This document shows, one piece after another, positions 45,725 to 53,376 of a DNA stretch of 64,000 nucleotides. Made by a program: the position numbers and the translations under genes. The first letter of the stretch is position 1; each line of letters begins with the position of its first letter. Origin of the DNA: Deltaproteobacteria bacterium (lineage in GTDB: Bacteria; Myxococcota_A; UBA9160; SMWR01); the NCBI GenBank assembly GCA_002729515.1, contig PBYF01000138.1:1-64000 (forward strand), read 5' to 3'. The notes beneath the pieces were generated by a model that was given only the letters and a program-made list of their open reading frames with translations, was not told the origin of the DNA and did no database searches.

Positions 45725-46097
45725 TCACCTCCGGCAAGCTTTTCTACCTCCACTGAAAAACTTGAAAAAAACCTGCATTTCAACGAAATCATCCAATTTT
45801 TGAAGATCTCTCTCCCCGGCATCCCTTCCGCTCCCGGCCGGACCAACGCGATGAAGTCGCCTCAAAGCCTGCGCCGAACTACGCGAAATCGAATCGCCTT
45901 TACGCAGACAAACACTGGTTCTCCGACGGCAAATGCAGAAAATTACATCTAGCGCAAGAGATGATTTACTGCTCCTGCAGTGCCCGCATCCAGCGTTGCA
46001 GCCCCACTGAGGAAGTGGTGTACTGCGCGCGCGTCGAAATCGTGATGGTGGGAATCGGCGCAGAAACCTCTAAAACTTCTGAGAATCGTTGAACGGC
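45725..46097. other. AT-rich, gene-free leader of dnaA; weak candidate origin
   Basis: No gene is seen on either strand. 45740-45805 is strongly AT-rich for this chromosome (A-runs and TTTTTGAAGATC) and could be a DNA-unwinding element. I find no TTATCCACA-type DnaA box. A small stem CCACT/AGTGG lies at about 46003-46017. A neighbouring dnaA supports an origin; the missing boxes argue against it or imply an altered recognition sequence. Confidence 0.3.
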
Positions 46098-47477
46098 ATG
46101 TCCCCTTCACCGCTGTTCTGGGACGGTGTCTTACGCCGGCTCGGACAGGACATCCCCGCTTTTACGCTAGACGCCTGGGTGCGTTGCCTGGGCGTCGAGG
46201 GTGAGAAGGATCGCCTGCTGCTGCTGTGTCCGACACCCTTCCACCGGGAGCGGGTTCGCGAGCGCTTCCTGGGCCGAATCGAAACCGCTGTCGAGGCGGA
46301 GACGGGACGCGCCCACGCAATCGAGTTGGGCCTCGCACTCCCTGCCGCCGCGCTCGAACCGCCCCAGGCCCCGGTCCCTGCAGAACGTGCAGCCGCGGCC
46401 CCGACTCCGAAGCCAGCCCGAAGAGCCAACCCCGCTGGCTCCCAGGCCAGCTTGCCATTCACCTTCGACTCCTTCGTCGTGGGGTCCTGCAATGCGTTGG
46501 CCCGCGAGGCCAGCCTGGCGCTGGCGCGCGACCAGCAACCCGGGCTGAATCCGCTCTACCTGTCATCAGACCCGGGGCTCGGGAAGACCCATCTCGCCCG
46601 CGCGGTCGTCGCCGAAGCCTACCAGGCCCGGCCGACACGCATCATCTACGAATCGGCGGAGCAGTTCACGAACCACTTCATGGCCGCGATTCGCGGCAAG
46701 ACGATGCCGAACTTCAAGCGGCGCTACCGCGAACGGTGTGAGCTGCTCGTGCTCGAAGACGTGCAGTTTCTGAATTCGAAGTGCGCGACCCAGCTCGAAC
46801 TCTTCCACACGCTCGTCCACCTGGCAGACGCCGGCGCGCGGGTGGTTTTGACGGGCGACCGCCTACCCCGGGCCATCGACGGGCTCGATGGGCGCTTGCG
46901 CTCCCAGATCACCGCGGGGCTCGTGGCCGAGATCGAGTCTCCAGACGCCGCCGTGCGCCGACGCATCCTGCGCGCAAAGGCGGCCGCGGGCGGGGTGCGC
47001 CTCCCCGACGACTGCCTGGACCTATTGGTCGATTCGGTGCGCGGCAGCGTGCGCGACCTCGAGGGTGCGCTGAGCCAGCTGGTCGCTACCGCCTCGCTGC
47101 TCAAGCGGCGCATTGACCTCTCTCTCACGCGTGGCGCCCTGCACAAACTCGCGCCCGCTCCCGTTCCCGTCCGCACCCTCGAACCCAAGGTCGTAATCGG
47201 TGCAGTGGCGGCCTTCTTCGGCACGAGCCACGCCGCCATGGCCGCGCGCTCGCGGCGTCGAGACGTGCTGCTCCCGAGGCAACTCGCCATGTACCTCTGC
47301 CGGCGCTACACGGATGAGCCCCTCTGCGCCATCGCGCGCCACTTCGACCGCGACCATCCCGCGGTCAGCAACGCGGTCAAGAGCGTCGAACGCCGCATCC
47401 TCGAGCGCGCACCGCTGCGCTATCAGATCGAAGAACTCTCCGCCCGCCTCGACCAGCTGCGCGACCGGGCGGGCTAG
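46098..47477 (+). CDS. dnaA: Diverged DnaA replication-initiator homologue
   Basis: 459 aa (TTG at 46089 possible). Domains I, III and IV are present. Domain III has NPLYLSSDPGLGKTHL for Walker A (canonical NPLFLYGGTGLGKTHL), LVLEDVQFL for Walker B (usual LLIDDIQF), LTGDR for sensor 1, and GRLRSQITAGL where E. coli has DRLKSRFGWGL, so the Arg finger (R285) is Gln. Sensor 2 in VRDLEGALSQL is kept. In domain IV RSRRRDVLLPRQLAMYL is normal but RDHPAVSNAV replaces GGRDHTTVLHA. dnaN, recF and gyrB do not follow. It may be the initiator or a paralogue. Confidence 0.85.
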   Translation: MSPSPLFWDGVLRRLGQDIPAFTLDAWVRCLGVEGEKDRLLLLCPTPFHRERVRERFLGRIETAVEAETGRAHAIELGLALPAAALEPPQAPVPAERAAAAPTPKPARRANPAGSQASLPFTFDSFVVGSCNALAREASLALARDQQPGLNPLYLSSDPGLGKTHLARAVVAEAYQARPTRIIYESAEQFTNHFMAAIRGKTMPNFKRRYRERCELLVLEDVQFLNSKCATQLELFHTLVHLADAGARVVLTGDRLPRAIDGLDGRLRSQITAGLVAEIESPDAAVRRRILRAKAAAGGVRLPDDCLDLLVDSVRGSVRDLEGALSQLVATASLLKRRIDLSLTRGALHKLAPAPVPVRTLEPKVVIGAVAAFFGTSHAAMAARSRRRDVLLPRQLAMYLCRRYTDEPLCAIARHFDRDHPAVSNAVKSVERRILERAPLRYQIEELSARLDQLRDRAG

Positions 47478-47487
47478 GGCGACAGGA

Positions 47488-47502
47488 CGGACCGGGGGTC
47501 CG
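47488..47502 (+). terminator. Short hairpin after dnaA
   Basis: CGGACC (47488-47493) pairs with GGTCCG (47497-47502) around GGG, 10 bp after the dnaA stop. A second small palindrome, GGATGCCATCC, lies just beyond. There is no T-tract, so termination is only possible. Confidence 0.35.
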
Positions 47503-47577
47503 GCGGACGGATGCCATCCGCGCTTGCCTGCCCGTCATCCCTGGCTCCAGCGGGTCCGGCCATGCCCACGCACGGGG

Positions 47578-47593
47578 TGTGAAGTAGCTCACA
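47578..47593. promoter_or_regulatory. CRP-type binding site, exact TGTGA-N6-TCACA
   Basis: TGTGAAGTAGCTCACA lies 35 bp before the ATG of a cyclic-nucleotide-binding protein gene. It is the same half-site pair as at 18362-18377. The short distance to the start codon would place a bound regulator over or near the promoter. Confidence 0.6.
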
Positions 47594-47628
47594 GCGCGCT
47601 GTGTGGCGCTGCGGAATACTGGAACCAG

Positions 47629-48093
47629 ATGGCCGAACACGAACTGTGGAAGCTCCGCGAGACATTCGAATCGAGCAGCGTCTTCTCCGGGCTGGTGGAC
47701 CCAGACCTCGACTGGATTCTCGACGGAGCAGAAACCCTGCAATTCGATTCGAATGATGTCGTGTTGAAACGCGGCACCCCGTCGAATCACGTCCTGATCG
47801 TACTGCGTGGACTGCTCGAAGTGGAGACGGAGCACTCCCGATCGGGAACCATCGCGATGGGCCGCATCGAACCCGGCGACCTCCTCGGAGAGATAGGCGT
47901 CCTCCAGGACGCGCCGCGCACGGCGACCGTAAAGGTCCTCGAGCCCAGCGAATTGCTGAAGATTCCACAACCCGATTTCCTGGCGCTGCTCGTCGCGCAC
48001 CCTGCGCTCGCGATTCGGGTACTCGGTGTCGTCACGGACCGGCTGAGCCGCCTTACCGATCGGATCGGAGGAATCGAGCCCCGGCCCCGCTAG
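47629..48093 (+). CDS. Stand-alone cyclic nucleotide-binding domain protein
   Basis: 154 aa. It is a single CNB domain: the phosphate-binding cassette is in GDLLGEIGVLQDAPRTATV (residues about 80-98), with GTPSNHVLIVLRGLLEVE before it. The cassette Glu and Arg are in place, so cAMP or cGMP may bind. There is no HTH DNA-binding domain and no catalytic domain, so it cannot be a CRP-type regulator alone. The CRP-type box upstream suggests it belongs to the same signalling circuit. Its stop shares CTAG with the minus-strand ORF at 48090. Confidence 0.82.
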   Translation: MAEHELWKLRETFESSSVFSGLVDPDLDWILDGAETLQFDSNDVVLKRGTPSNHVLIVLRGLLEVETEHSRSGTIAMGRIEPGDLLGEIGVLQDAPRTATVKVLEPSELLKIPQPDFLALLVAHPALAIRVLGVVTDRLSRLTDRIGGIEPRPR

Positions 48094-48494
48094 CTGCACT
48101 CCGGCACCTGCCCGTCTTCCCCAGCCCCCTTTGCCGACCTGCCGCCGCACCCGGATTGCACCGGGCCTGCGCAGCGCGGTCCGGCGGGCAGCGCCACCTT
48201 GGGGTCGAGCAGTTCGAGATCGGGCACTGCGATTGGTGTCTCCCAACGCAGGCGCTCCTCCACGGCCGCCGGGACACCCTCGCGCTGGACCCGAAATACA
48301 TCGTGGAGTTCGCACCCCGGCATCTCGTCGAGAGCGAAGTCGACCGACTCGAGGGAGATCGTGTCTCGAGCATTTCCGTAGCGGAGTCGCCCGACGCGCT
48401 GGGGGCTGTTTCCGCGTCTTCTCGCCGGATCCGTACGAGCGAGTTGTGCGACAATTCGCCGCCTGCGACCCGTTGAAACGGCAAAGGAGTCCAA
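48090..48494 (-). CDS. Hypothetical protein, start uncertain
   Basis: About 134 aa if it starts at the TTG at 48494, just before the divergent SDR. The frame has GC-rich third positions and a natural composition (ARDTISLESVDFALDEMPGC, VPAAVEERLRWETPIAVPDL) unlike the other frames here. Its stop shares CTAG with the convergent CNB gene, as do three other gene pairs in the window, which favours a real gene. The Arg-rich first 40 residues and the lack of a good start suggest it is shorter or partly degraded. It ends in a Cys/Gly-rich tail. No family recognised. Confidence 0.45.
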   Translation of the reverse strand: MDSFAVSTGRRRRIVAQLARTDPARRRGNSPQRVGRLRYGNARDTISLESVDFALDEMPGCELHDVFRVQREGVPAAVEERLRWETPIAVPDLELLDPKVALPAGPRCAGPVQSGCGGRSAKGAGEDGQVPECS

Positions 48495-48495
48495 C

Positions 48496-49347
48496 GTGAC
48501 ACAGGACGTGATCTCCCTGAAGGAAAAAGTGGCCATCGTCACCGGTGCTGGGGGTGGACTCGGGCGCGGCATTGCCGAAGCATTCGGATCGCTGGGCGCG
48601 AAGGTCGTCGTTGTCGAACACGACAACGACCGCGCCGACGACGCTGAGTCCTGGTTCGAAAACCGGGGACATGACCACCTCGTCTGCCGGATCGACGTGC
48701 GCAACGCCCCGGACGTCGCTGCGATGCTGGAGCAGGTGCGAGACGCGTACGGCCGCATCGACGTCCTCGTCAACAACGTGGGCGACTTCCTCGGTCTGGT
48801 GAAACCCTTCGCCGAGACGAGCGAGGACGACTGGCAGGCTCTCTACGAGATCAACCTGAAGCACGTCTTCCGTGTCACCCACGCGGCGCTTCCAATAATG
48901 CTCGGCAACGAACGTGGCGGAAGCATCATCAACATCTCCACGATCGAGGCCTTTCGCGGCATCCCCAACGGCGCCGTCTACTCGGCCTTCAACGCCGGCA
49001 TCACCGGTTTCACGAAAAGCCTCGCCCTGGAACTCGGACCCGCGGGGATCCGTGTGAATGCCATCGCACCCGAGACTTCGGAGACAGAGCAGGTGAAACC
49101 GAGCGCCTGGGTGGCGCCGGAATACCGCGAACACGCGAAAGACTGGATTCCCCTGGGCCGCTTCGGCAAGCCTTCGGACGCCGCGGGCTGCGCGGTCTTC
49201 CTGGCCAGCGACCTCTCGGCGTGGGTCACGGGAACGACGCTCCACATGGACGGCGGCGCGCTGGCTGCCGCCGGCTGGTACCGGGTTCACGCAACCGGGC
49301 GCTGGACCAACATGCCGGTCGTTTCCGATGCCGGCATCAAGATGTAG
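48496..49347 (+). CDS. SDR-family protein lacking the catalytic Lys
   Basis: 283 aa, classical short-chain dehydrogenase fold. The cofactor motif TGAGGGLGRG is at residues 16-25 and the NNVGD region at about 93-97. The active-site Tyr is in NGAVYSAFNAG, so YxxxK reads YSAFN with Asn for Lys, and the Ser position 13 before the Tyr holds Thr (ISTIEAFRG). The remainder (TKSLALELGPAGIRVNAIAP) is normal. The catalytic triad is thus altered and activity is doubtful. GTG start with AAAGGAG 9 nt upstream. Its last 11 bp overlap the SGNH hydrolase gene. Confidence 0.85.
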   Translation: MTQDVISLKEKVAIVTGAGGGLGRGIAEAFGSLGAKVVVVEHDNDRADDAESWFENRGHDHLVCRIDVRNAPDVAAMLEQVRDAYGRIDVLVNNVGDFLGLVKPFAETSEDDWQALYEINLKHVFRVTHAALPIMLGNERGGSIINISTIEAFRGIPNGAVYSAFNAGITGFTKSLALELGPAGIRVNAIAPETSETEQVKPSAWVAPEYREHAKDWIPLGRFGKPSDAAGCAVFLASDLSAWVTGTTLHMDGGALAAAGWYRVHATGRWTNMPVVSDAGIKM

Positions 49348-50068
49348 GACCGCCTCGCAGGTCTTCCAGGAGGCGGGTTTGGATGATCCCGGTCCAGATC
49401 GCGTAGCCCTTCGCACTGAGGTGGAGCCCGTCGAATATGTAGTTGTCCCGGTCCGGCTCGCCATCCGCCCCGAGAAGAGCCGGGCCCGTCTCGATGTAGT
49501 GGAGCGCCGGGTCCCCGGCGCTCCACTCGCGGACCCGCCGGTTCGTCTCCTGGGCCTGACCCCAGATCTCCCAGCGCATCGGAGACGGTGTGATCCCGAT
49601 GAAGTAGATCGGGACATCCGGAAGATCCGCGCGCACGCGCTCGACGAAACGCCGGTACGTTTCGAGTAGAACTTCCGGAGACTTGCTCGCGCCGGGCTGG
49701 AGATCGTTGGTCCCGGCGAAAACGACGACCGCCCGGGGATCGAACGGGTTTACCAGGCGTTCGGCGTAGAACTCGACGTCGGCGAGCTTCGCGCCACCGA
49801 AGCCGTGCTGAATCACCGGCAGCGGTTGCATGTCGGCCTCGAGGGTCGACCACAACCGGATGCTCGAGCTCCCGATGAAGACGACCGCATCCTCGGACAC
49901 CGGGCCTTCGCGCGTCCGCGCGACGAGATCCTCGATGTCCTCGGCGTAGACCGTGGGGTCTTCGCTAACGGCCTTGCGGATCTCGACGTAGAACCGGTAG
50001 GCGGGAAAAGCGGCGAGAAGTACCAGTGCGCCGAGCACGATCCCCGCAATCTTCGCCACGCGTTTCAT
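49337..50068 (-). CDS. SGNH/GDSL-family hydrolase, membrane-anchored
   Basis: 243 aa from the ATG at 50068. One N-terminal helix (IAGIVLGALVLLAAFPAYRF) anchors it to the membrane with the enzyme outside. SGNH blocks: VFIGSSSIRLW (block I, GSSS for GDS), HGFGGAKLADV (II), VFAGTNDL (III, GxND) and DGLHLSAKGY (V, DxxH). The family hydrolyses esters such as lipid or acetylated sugar esters; substrate unknown. It is the last gene of the folB-to-SGNH run, 2 bp after trpF. Confidence 0.88.
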   Translation of the reverse strand: MKRVAKIAGIVLGALVLLAAFPAYRFYVEIRKAVSEDPTVYAEDIEDLVARTREGPVSEDAVVFIGSSSIRLWSTLEADMQPLPVIQHGFGGAKLADVEFYAERLVNPFDPRAVVVFAGTNDLQPGASKSPEVLLETYRRFVERVRADLPDVPIYFIGITPSPMRWEIWGQAQETNRRVREWSAGDPALHYIETGPALLGADGEPDRDNYIFDGLHLSAKGYAIWTGIIQTRLLEDLRGGPTS

Positions 50069-50070
50069 GC

Positions 50071-50724
50071 CTACGGCCCCTCTGCGGCGACGGCAGCCAC
50101 GAATGATGCGAGCAGCCCCTCGTCCAGTTCGCCTCTGGGGCGGAGTCCCGAGCAGACGTCGACGCCCGAGGGACGCACCTGTCGGATGGCCTCGGCCACG
50201 TTGTCGGGGCGCAGACCTCCCGCGAGCCAGACCGGGCAGGCGGCGCCCCGCACGATCTCCCGGCTGAGACTCCAATCGTGCGTCGAACCCGTGCCGCCGA
50301 GCGTGCGCTGCGGGGCATCCGGAGCACCGGAGTCGAGCAGCAGCGCGTCCGCGCCTGCTTCGGCGCGGCGGGCCTCTTCGACCGAGTTCCGATCGACGAC
50401 GTGGACGACCTGCACGAGCAAAACCTGCGGAAGATCGCGCCGGACCGCCGCCCGCGACTGCGCCGAGACCCGGTCGACGAGCTGCAGGGTGCTGGCGCCC
50501 GTAGCCCGCTGGTGCTCGACGATGGCTTCGGGGTCGGTGCGGCTCGTGAGCAGGAAGCTGCGCACCTCCGGCGCGAGCGTCGCGACGATCTCCCGGATCC
50601 GGGAATCCGCGACCACCCCGGTGGCAGTCGGCATTTCTGCGACCAGACCGATGGCGTTCGCTCCGGCGGCCAGGGCCCGGCGCGCTTCACCCTCCGACTG
50701 GATGCCGCAGATCTTGACGAGCAA
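50071..50724 (-). CDS. trpF: Phosphoribosylanthranilate isomerase TrpF
   Basis: 217 aa TIM barrel. It opens LVKICGI with the catalytic Cys, and the catalytic Asp is in ALLLDSGAP (about residue 128). The phosphate-binding C-terminal loops are LAGGLRPDNVAEAI and GVDVCSGL. It isomerises PRA to CdRP in Trp synthesis. No other trp gene is nearby. The start is TTG at 50724, inside the 3' end of a small upstream ORF, with no clear RBS, so translation is probably coupled. Confidence 0.88.
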   Translation of the reverse strand: MLVKICGIQSEGEARRALAAGANAIGLVAEMPTATGVVADSRIREIVATLAPEVRSFLLTSRTDPEAIVEHQRATGASTLQLVDRVSAQSRAAVRRDLPQVLLVQVVHVVDRNSVEEARRAEAGADALLLDSGAPDAPQRTLGGTGSTHDWSLSREIVRGAACPVWLAGGLRPDNVAEAIRQVRPSGVDVCSGLRPRGELDEGLLASFVAAVAAEGP

Positions 50725-50869
50725 GGGGACATGCTAGCGGCCCGGCGCAGAGGCCGGCGAAGACCCTTGCCACCAAGCGGTCCTGCACCGCCGGCTGGCG
50801 GAGCAGCACGGCAGAGAGGAGACCCAGCGGGGTCACCGCGGCTGCCGAGCCGATCAGGATGCGCCGCAC
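50687..50869 (-). CDS. Small hydrophobic ORF between cofH and trpF
   Basis: 60 codons from a GTG at 50869, 8 nt after the TAAGG that includes the cofH stop. It begins with a hydrophobic helix (ILIGSAAAVTPLGLLSAVLL) and then a short tail that overlaps the trpF start by 38 bp. It could be a real one-helix membrane protein or a leader that couples trpF translation. No family is recognised. Confidence 0.4.
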   Translation of the reverse strand: MRRILIGSAAAVTPLGLLSAVLLRQPAVQDRLVARVFAGLCAGPLACPLARQDLRHPVGG

Positions 50870-50878
50870 GGCGGTGCC

Positions 50879-52105
50879 TTACCGTGCGGCTCGCCCCTGT
50901 GCGAGCCTCGAACGCGTCGGACCCGAGAGTTCCGGCTCGACCCGGGGCTCGAGCGACGGCGGGTCCTCGGCCGGATCGTCGAAACGGCGCAGCACGCGGT
51001 AGGTGGTGCTGCGTTCGACGGGCGTGCGGCCGATTTCGCGAATGAGCCGCCGCATGTCTTCGGCGGGCAGGTTCTCGCCGTGGTCCGATCCCGACTCACG
51101 ACTGATGGACTCCTCCATCAAGGTGCCGCCGAAATCGTTGGCGCCACTCATGAGCGCCACCTGCGCGAGCTTCGGCCCCATCTTTACCCACGACGCCTGA
51201 ACGTTCGTGATCCAGGGGCGCAGGAAGAGCCGCGCCACGGCGACCAATCGCAGGTCTTCGGGCGCCGAACTGCCGGGGCGTGCCCCCAGGTGGTTGAAGA
51301 GCACGTTCTTCTCGTGAATGAAACCCAGCGGAACGAATTCCGTGAAGCCGCCCGTCTCCTGCTGGATTTCCCGCAGCAGACCCAGGTGATGGGCCACGTG
51401 GCGCGGGCTTTCGATGTGTCCGTACATGAGTGTCGAGGTCGAGCGCAGGCCAATGCCATGCGCTGCCTTCACGATCTCGACCCAGCGGTCTCGCTTCAGC
51501 TTGCGCGGAGAAATTTCGTTGCGCACGGCGTCGTCGAGGATCTCGGCCGCCGTTCCGGGCATCGTGCCGAGCCCGGCATCCACCAGCCAGCGCAAGTAGT
51601 CCGAGAGCTCCATCCCGCTCTTGCGGTGGCCGAAGTCGATCTCCTCGGGCGAGAAGGCGTGGATGTGGAGCTCCGGATGAGCCGCTTTGATCGATTCGAG
51701 GATCTCGCGGTAGTGCGTGTGATCCTTATTCGGGTGGATTCCGCCCTGGATGCAGACCTCGGTCGCACCGCGCGCCACGGCGTCGCGGCACTTTGCGAGC
51801 AGTACCTCCATCGGGTGGTCGAAGACATCCGCCTCGGTCTTGTGGCGTGAGAAGCCGCAGAAGCTGCAACCCACATAGCAGACGTTGGTGAAGTTGATGT
51901 TCCGGCAGACGACGAACGTGACGTCGTCTCCCTTGTCTTCGAGGCGGGCGACATCGGCGGCGCGCTGCAGGGCCAGGAGTTCGGCCCCTTCGAGCTGGAG
52001 CAACCGCTCTGCATCGTCGACACCGAGCTCGGCGCCCGAGAGCGCACGATCCAGGCAGTGCCCGACCTCGGGCCGCAGGTCCGAAAACAACCGTTCGAGA
52101 CTCAC
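50879..52105 (-). CDS. cofH: F420 biosynthesis: FO synthase subunit 2 (CofH)
   Basis: 408 aa radical SAM enzyme. The cluster motif is CYVGCSFC (C-x3-C-x2-C) at about residues 76-83 in NFTNVCYVGCSFCGFSRHK. EVCIQGGIHPNKD, HAFSPEEI and the FIHEKNVLFNHLGARPG stretch are typical of CofH and not of MqnE/C. It joins tyrosine-derived hydroxybenzyl to the ribityl-uracil, then CofG closes the deazaflavin ring to give FO, the F420 chromophore. Start is GTG in a GTGA overlap with cofG. Confidence 0.92.
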   Translation of the reverse strand: MSLERLFSDLRPEVGHCLDRALSGAELGVDDAERLLQLEGAELLALQRAADVARLEDKGDDVTFVVCRNINFTNVCYVGCSFCGFSRHKTEADVFDHPMEVLLAKCRDAVARGATEVCIQGGIHPNKDHTHYREILESIKAAHPELHIHAFSPEEIDFGHRKSGMELSDYLRWLVDAGLGTMPGTAAEILDDAVRNEISPRKLKRDRWVEIVKAAHGIGLRSTSTLMYGHIESPRHVAHHLGLLREIQQETGGFTEFVPLGFIHEKNVLFNHLGARPGSSAPEDLRLVAVARLFLRPWITNVQASWVKMGPKLAQVALMSGANDFGGTLMEESISRESGSDHGENLPAEDMRRLIREIGRTPVERSTTYRVLRRFDDPAEDPPSLEPRVEPELSGPTRSRLAQGRAAR

Positions 52106-53337
52106 GCAGCCTCCACCTGCACGCCGGACCGTGCCCAGCCCTCGCCATCGGCGAGGCGAAGCGCCGCTGCGTGCACCTGCGGGTCGAAAAGATCCTTGCG
52201 GTGCAGCAAATCCTGGGGGTAGACGGGCAGCCGCTCGACGAGCCTCTGACCGGCTGCTTCGGTTCGGCGGCGCAGCTCGGCCAGCTCCGGCCAGGGCGCC
52301 TCGGGGTTGATGAAGTCGACCGTCACCGGGGACACGCCGCCCCAGTCGTTGAGCCCCGAGCGCAGCAGCAGCTCGAGAGCTTCGGGTGCCAGGTTCGGAG
52401 GCGCCTGCACGTTGGCCTCCGGACCCATCGCAAGCCGCGCGAGCGCCACCCAGCCGGAGATCAACGCGTCGGTCAAAGACTGCACGCCGCGCATCGGCGT
52501 CGTGGGCTTCGCGTGGAACGGCTGGACGATCACCTCCTGAATATGACCGTAGGCGTCTGCCGCGTCGCGGATTGCGAGCAGCGTGTCGACGCGCTCTGAG
52601 ACGTTCTCACCGATGCCGAGCAGCAGCCCGCTCGTAAACGGGATGCGGAGCTCGCCGGCCTCGCGGTGCATGCGCAGGCGGACCTCGGGGTCTTTGTCCG
52701 GCGCCACGTGGTGGGCGTGCCCCTTGCCGCGCAGGCGCGCGCTCGTCGTCTCGAGCATGAGCCCCATCGACGCATTCCAGGGCCGCAGCGCCGTCATCTG
52801 TTCGGGGGAAAGGATCCCCGCGTTCGTGTGCGGCAGCATGCCGAGCTCGAAAGCAACTCGGCAGCCTTCCACCAGGTATTCGGCCGTGCTCGCATGGCCT
52901 CTGGCCGCGAGCCAGTCGCGGTGCGCGCGATAGGCCTTCTCCGGCTTGTCGCCCAGGCAGAAGAGCGCCTCGATGCAGCCCGCGCGCCGGGCGCCGTGCG
53001 CCGCATCCGCGACCTCTTCCAGGTTCCAGGTCTTGGCTGCCGGATCGCCCGGCAGCTTCGCGAAGGTGCAATAACCGCAGCGGTCGCGGCAGAGATTCGT
53101 GAGTGGAATGAAGACGTTCTTCGAAACGCTGACCCGGTCGCCCTTGCCCCGGCACTTGCTTTCGAACGCCGCCTCGAGCACTGGCTCGCGCACGCACTCA
53201 TCCGCGAGGCCGGCTCCGAGCTTCTCGCCGGCAAAGCGCGAGAGCCGGCCGGTATCGAGAGCCTCGGCCAGCAGGCGTTCGGCCTCGATGCGCGTCGGGG
53301 TGGAGTGGGGGAAGGTCTTGCTCACTGGGAGGATCAC
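52102..53337 (-). CDS. cofG: F420 biosynthesis: FO synthase subunit 1 (CofG)
   Basis: 411 aa radical SAM enzyme. The cluster motif is CRDRCGYC in NLCRDRCGYCTFAKLPGD (about residues 83-100). LFCLGDKPEKAYRAH, LPHTNAGILSPEQM and VIVQPFHAKPTTPMRG are CofG-type. With CofH it forms FO; in actinobacteria both are fused as FbiC, here they are separate and adjacent. The GTG at 53337 is used; a GTG four codons on (53325) has a better-spaced GGAAGGGG. It sits 39 bp behind the sulfite reductase gene. Confidence 0.93.
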   Translation of the reverse strand: MILPVSKTFPHSTPTRIEAERLLAEALDTGRLSRFAGEKLGAGLADECVREPVLEAAFESKCRGKGDRVSVSKNVFIPLTNLCRDRCGYCTFAKLPGDPAAKTWNLEEVADAAHGARRAGCIEALFCLGDKPEKAYRAHRDWLAARGHASTAEYLVEGCRVAFELGMLPHTNAGILSPEQMTALRPWNASMGLMLETTSARLRGKGHAHHVAPDKDPEVRLRMHREAGELRIPFTSGLLLGIGENVSERVDTLLAIRDAADAYGHIQEVIVQPFHAKPTTPMRGVQSLTDALISGWVALARLAMGPEANVQAPPNLAPEALELLLRSGLNDWGGVSPVTVDFINPEAPWPELAELRRRTEAAGQRLVERLPVYPQDLLHRKDLFDPQVHAAALRLADGEGWARSGVQVEAA

Positions 53338-53376
53338 CCCTTCGGGTGCGGCACGCCGCGCAGCATACCACGGCGC

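Noticed and set aside
45740-45805. Sigma-70 promoter or transposon remnant in the AT-rich dnaA leader
   Set aside because: No inverted terminal repeats, target duplication or clear -35/-10 pair; kept only as a possible unwinding element.
48156-48476. Plus-strand 106-codon ORF antisense to the 48090 frame
   Set aside because: Its composition is less coding-like than the opposite strand frame and it has no RBS; treated as a shadow.
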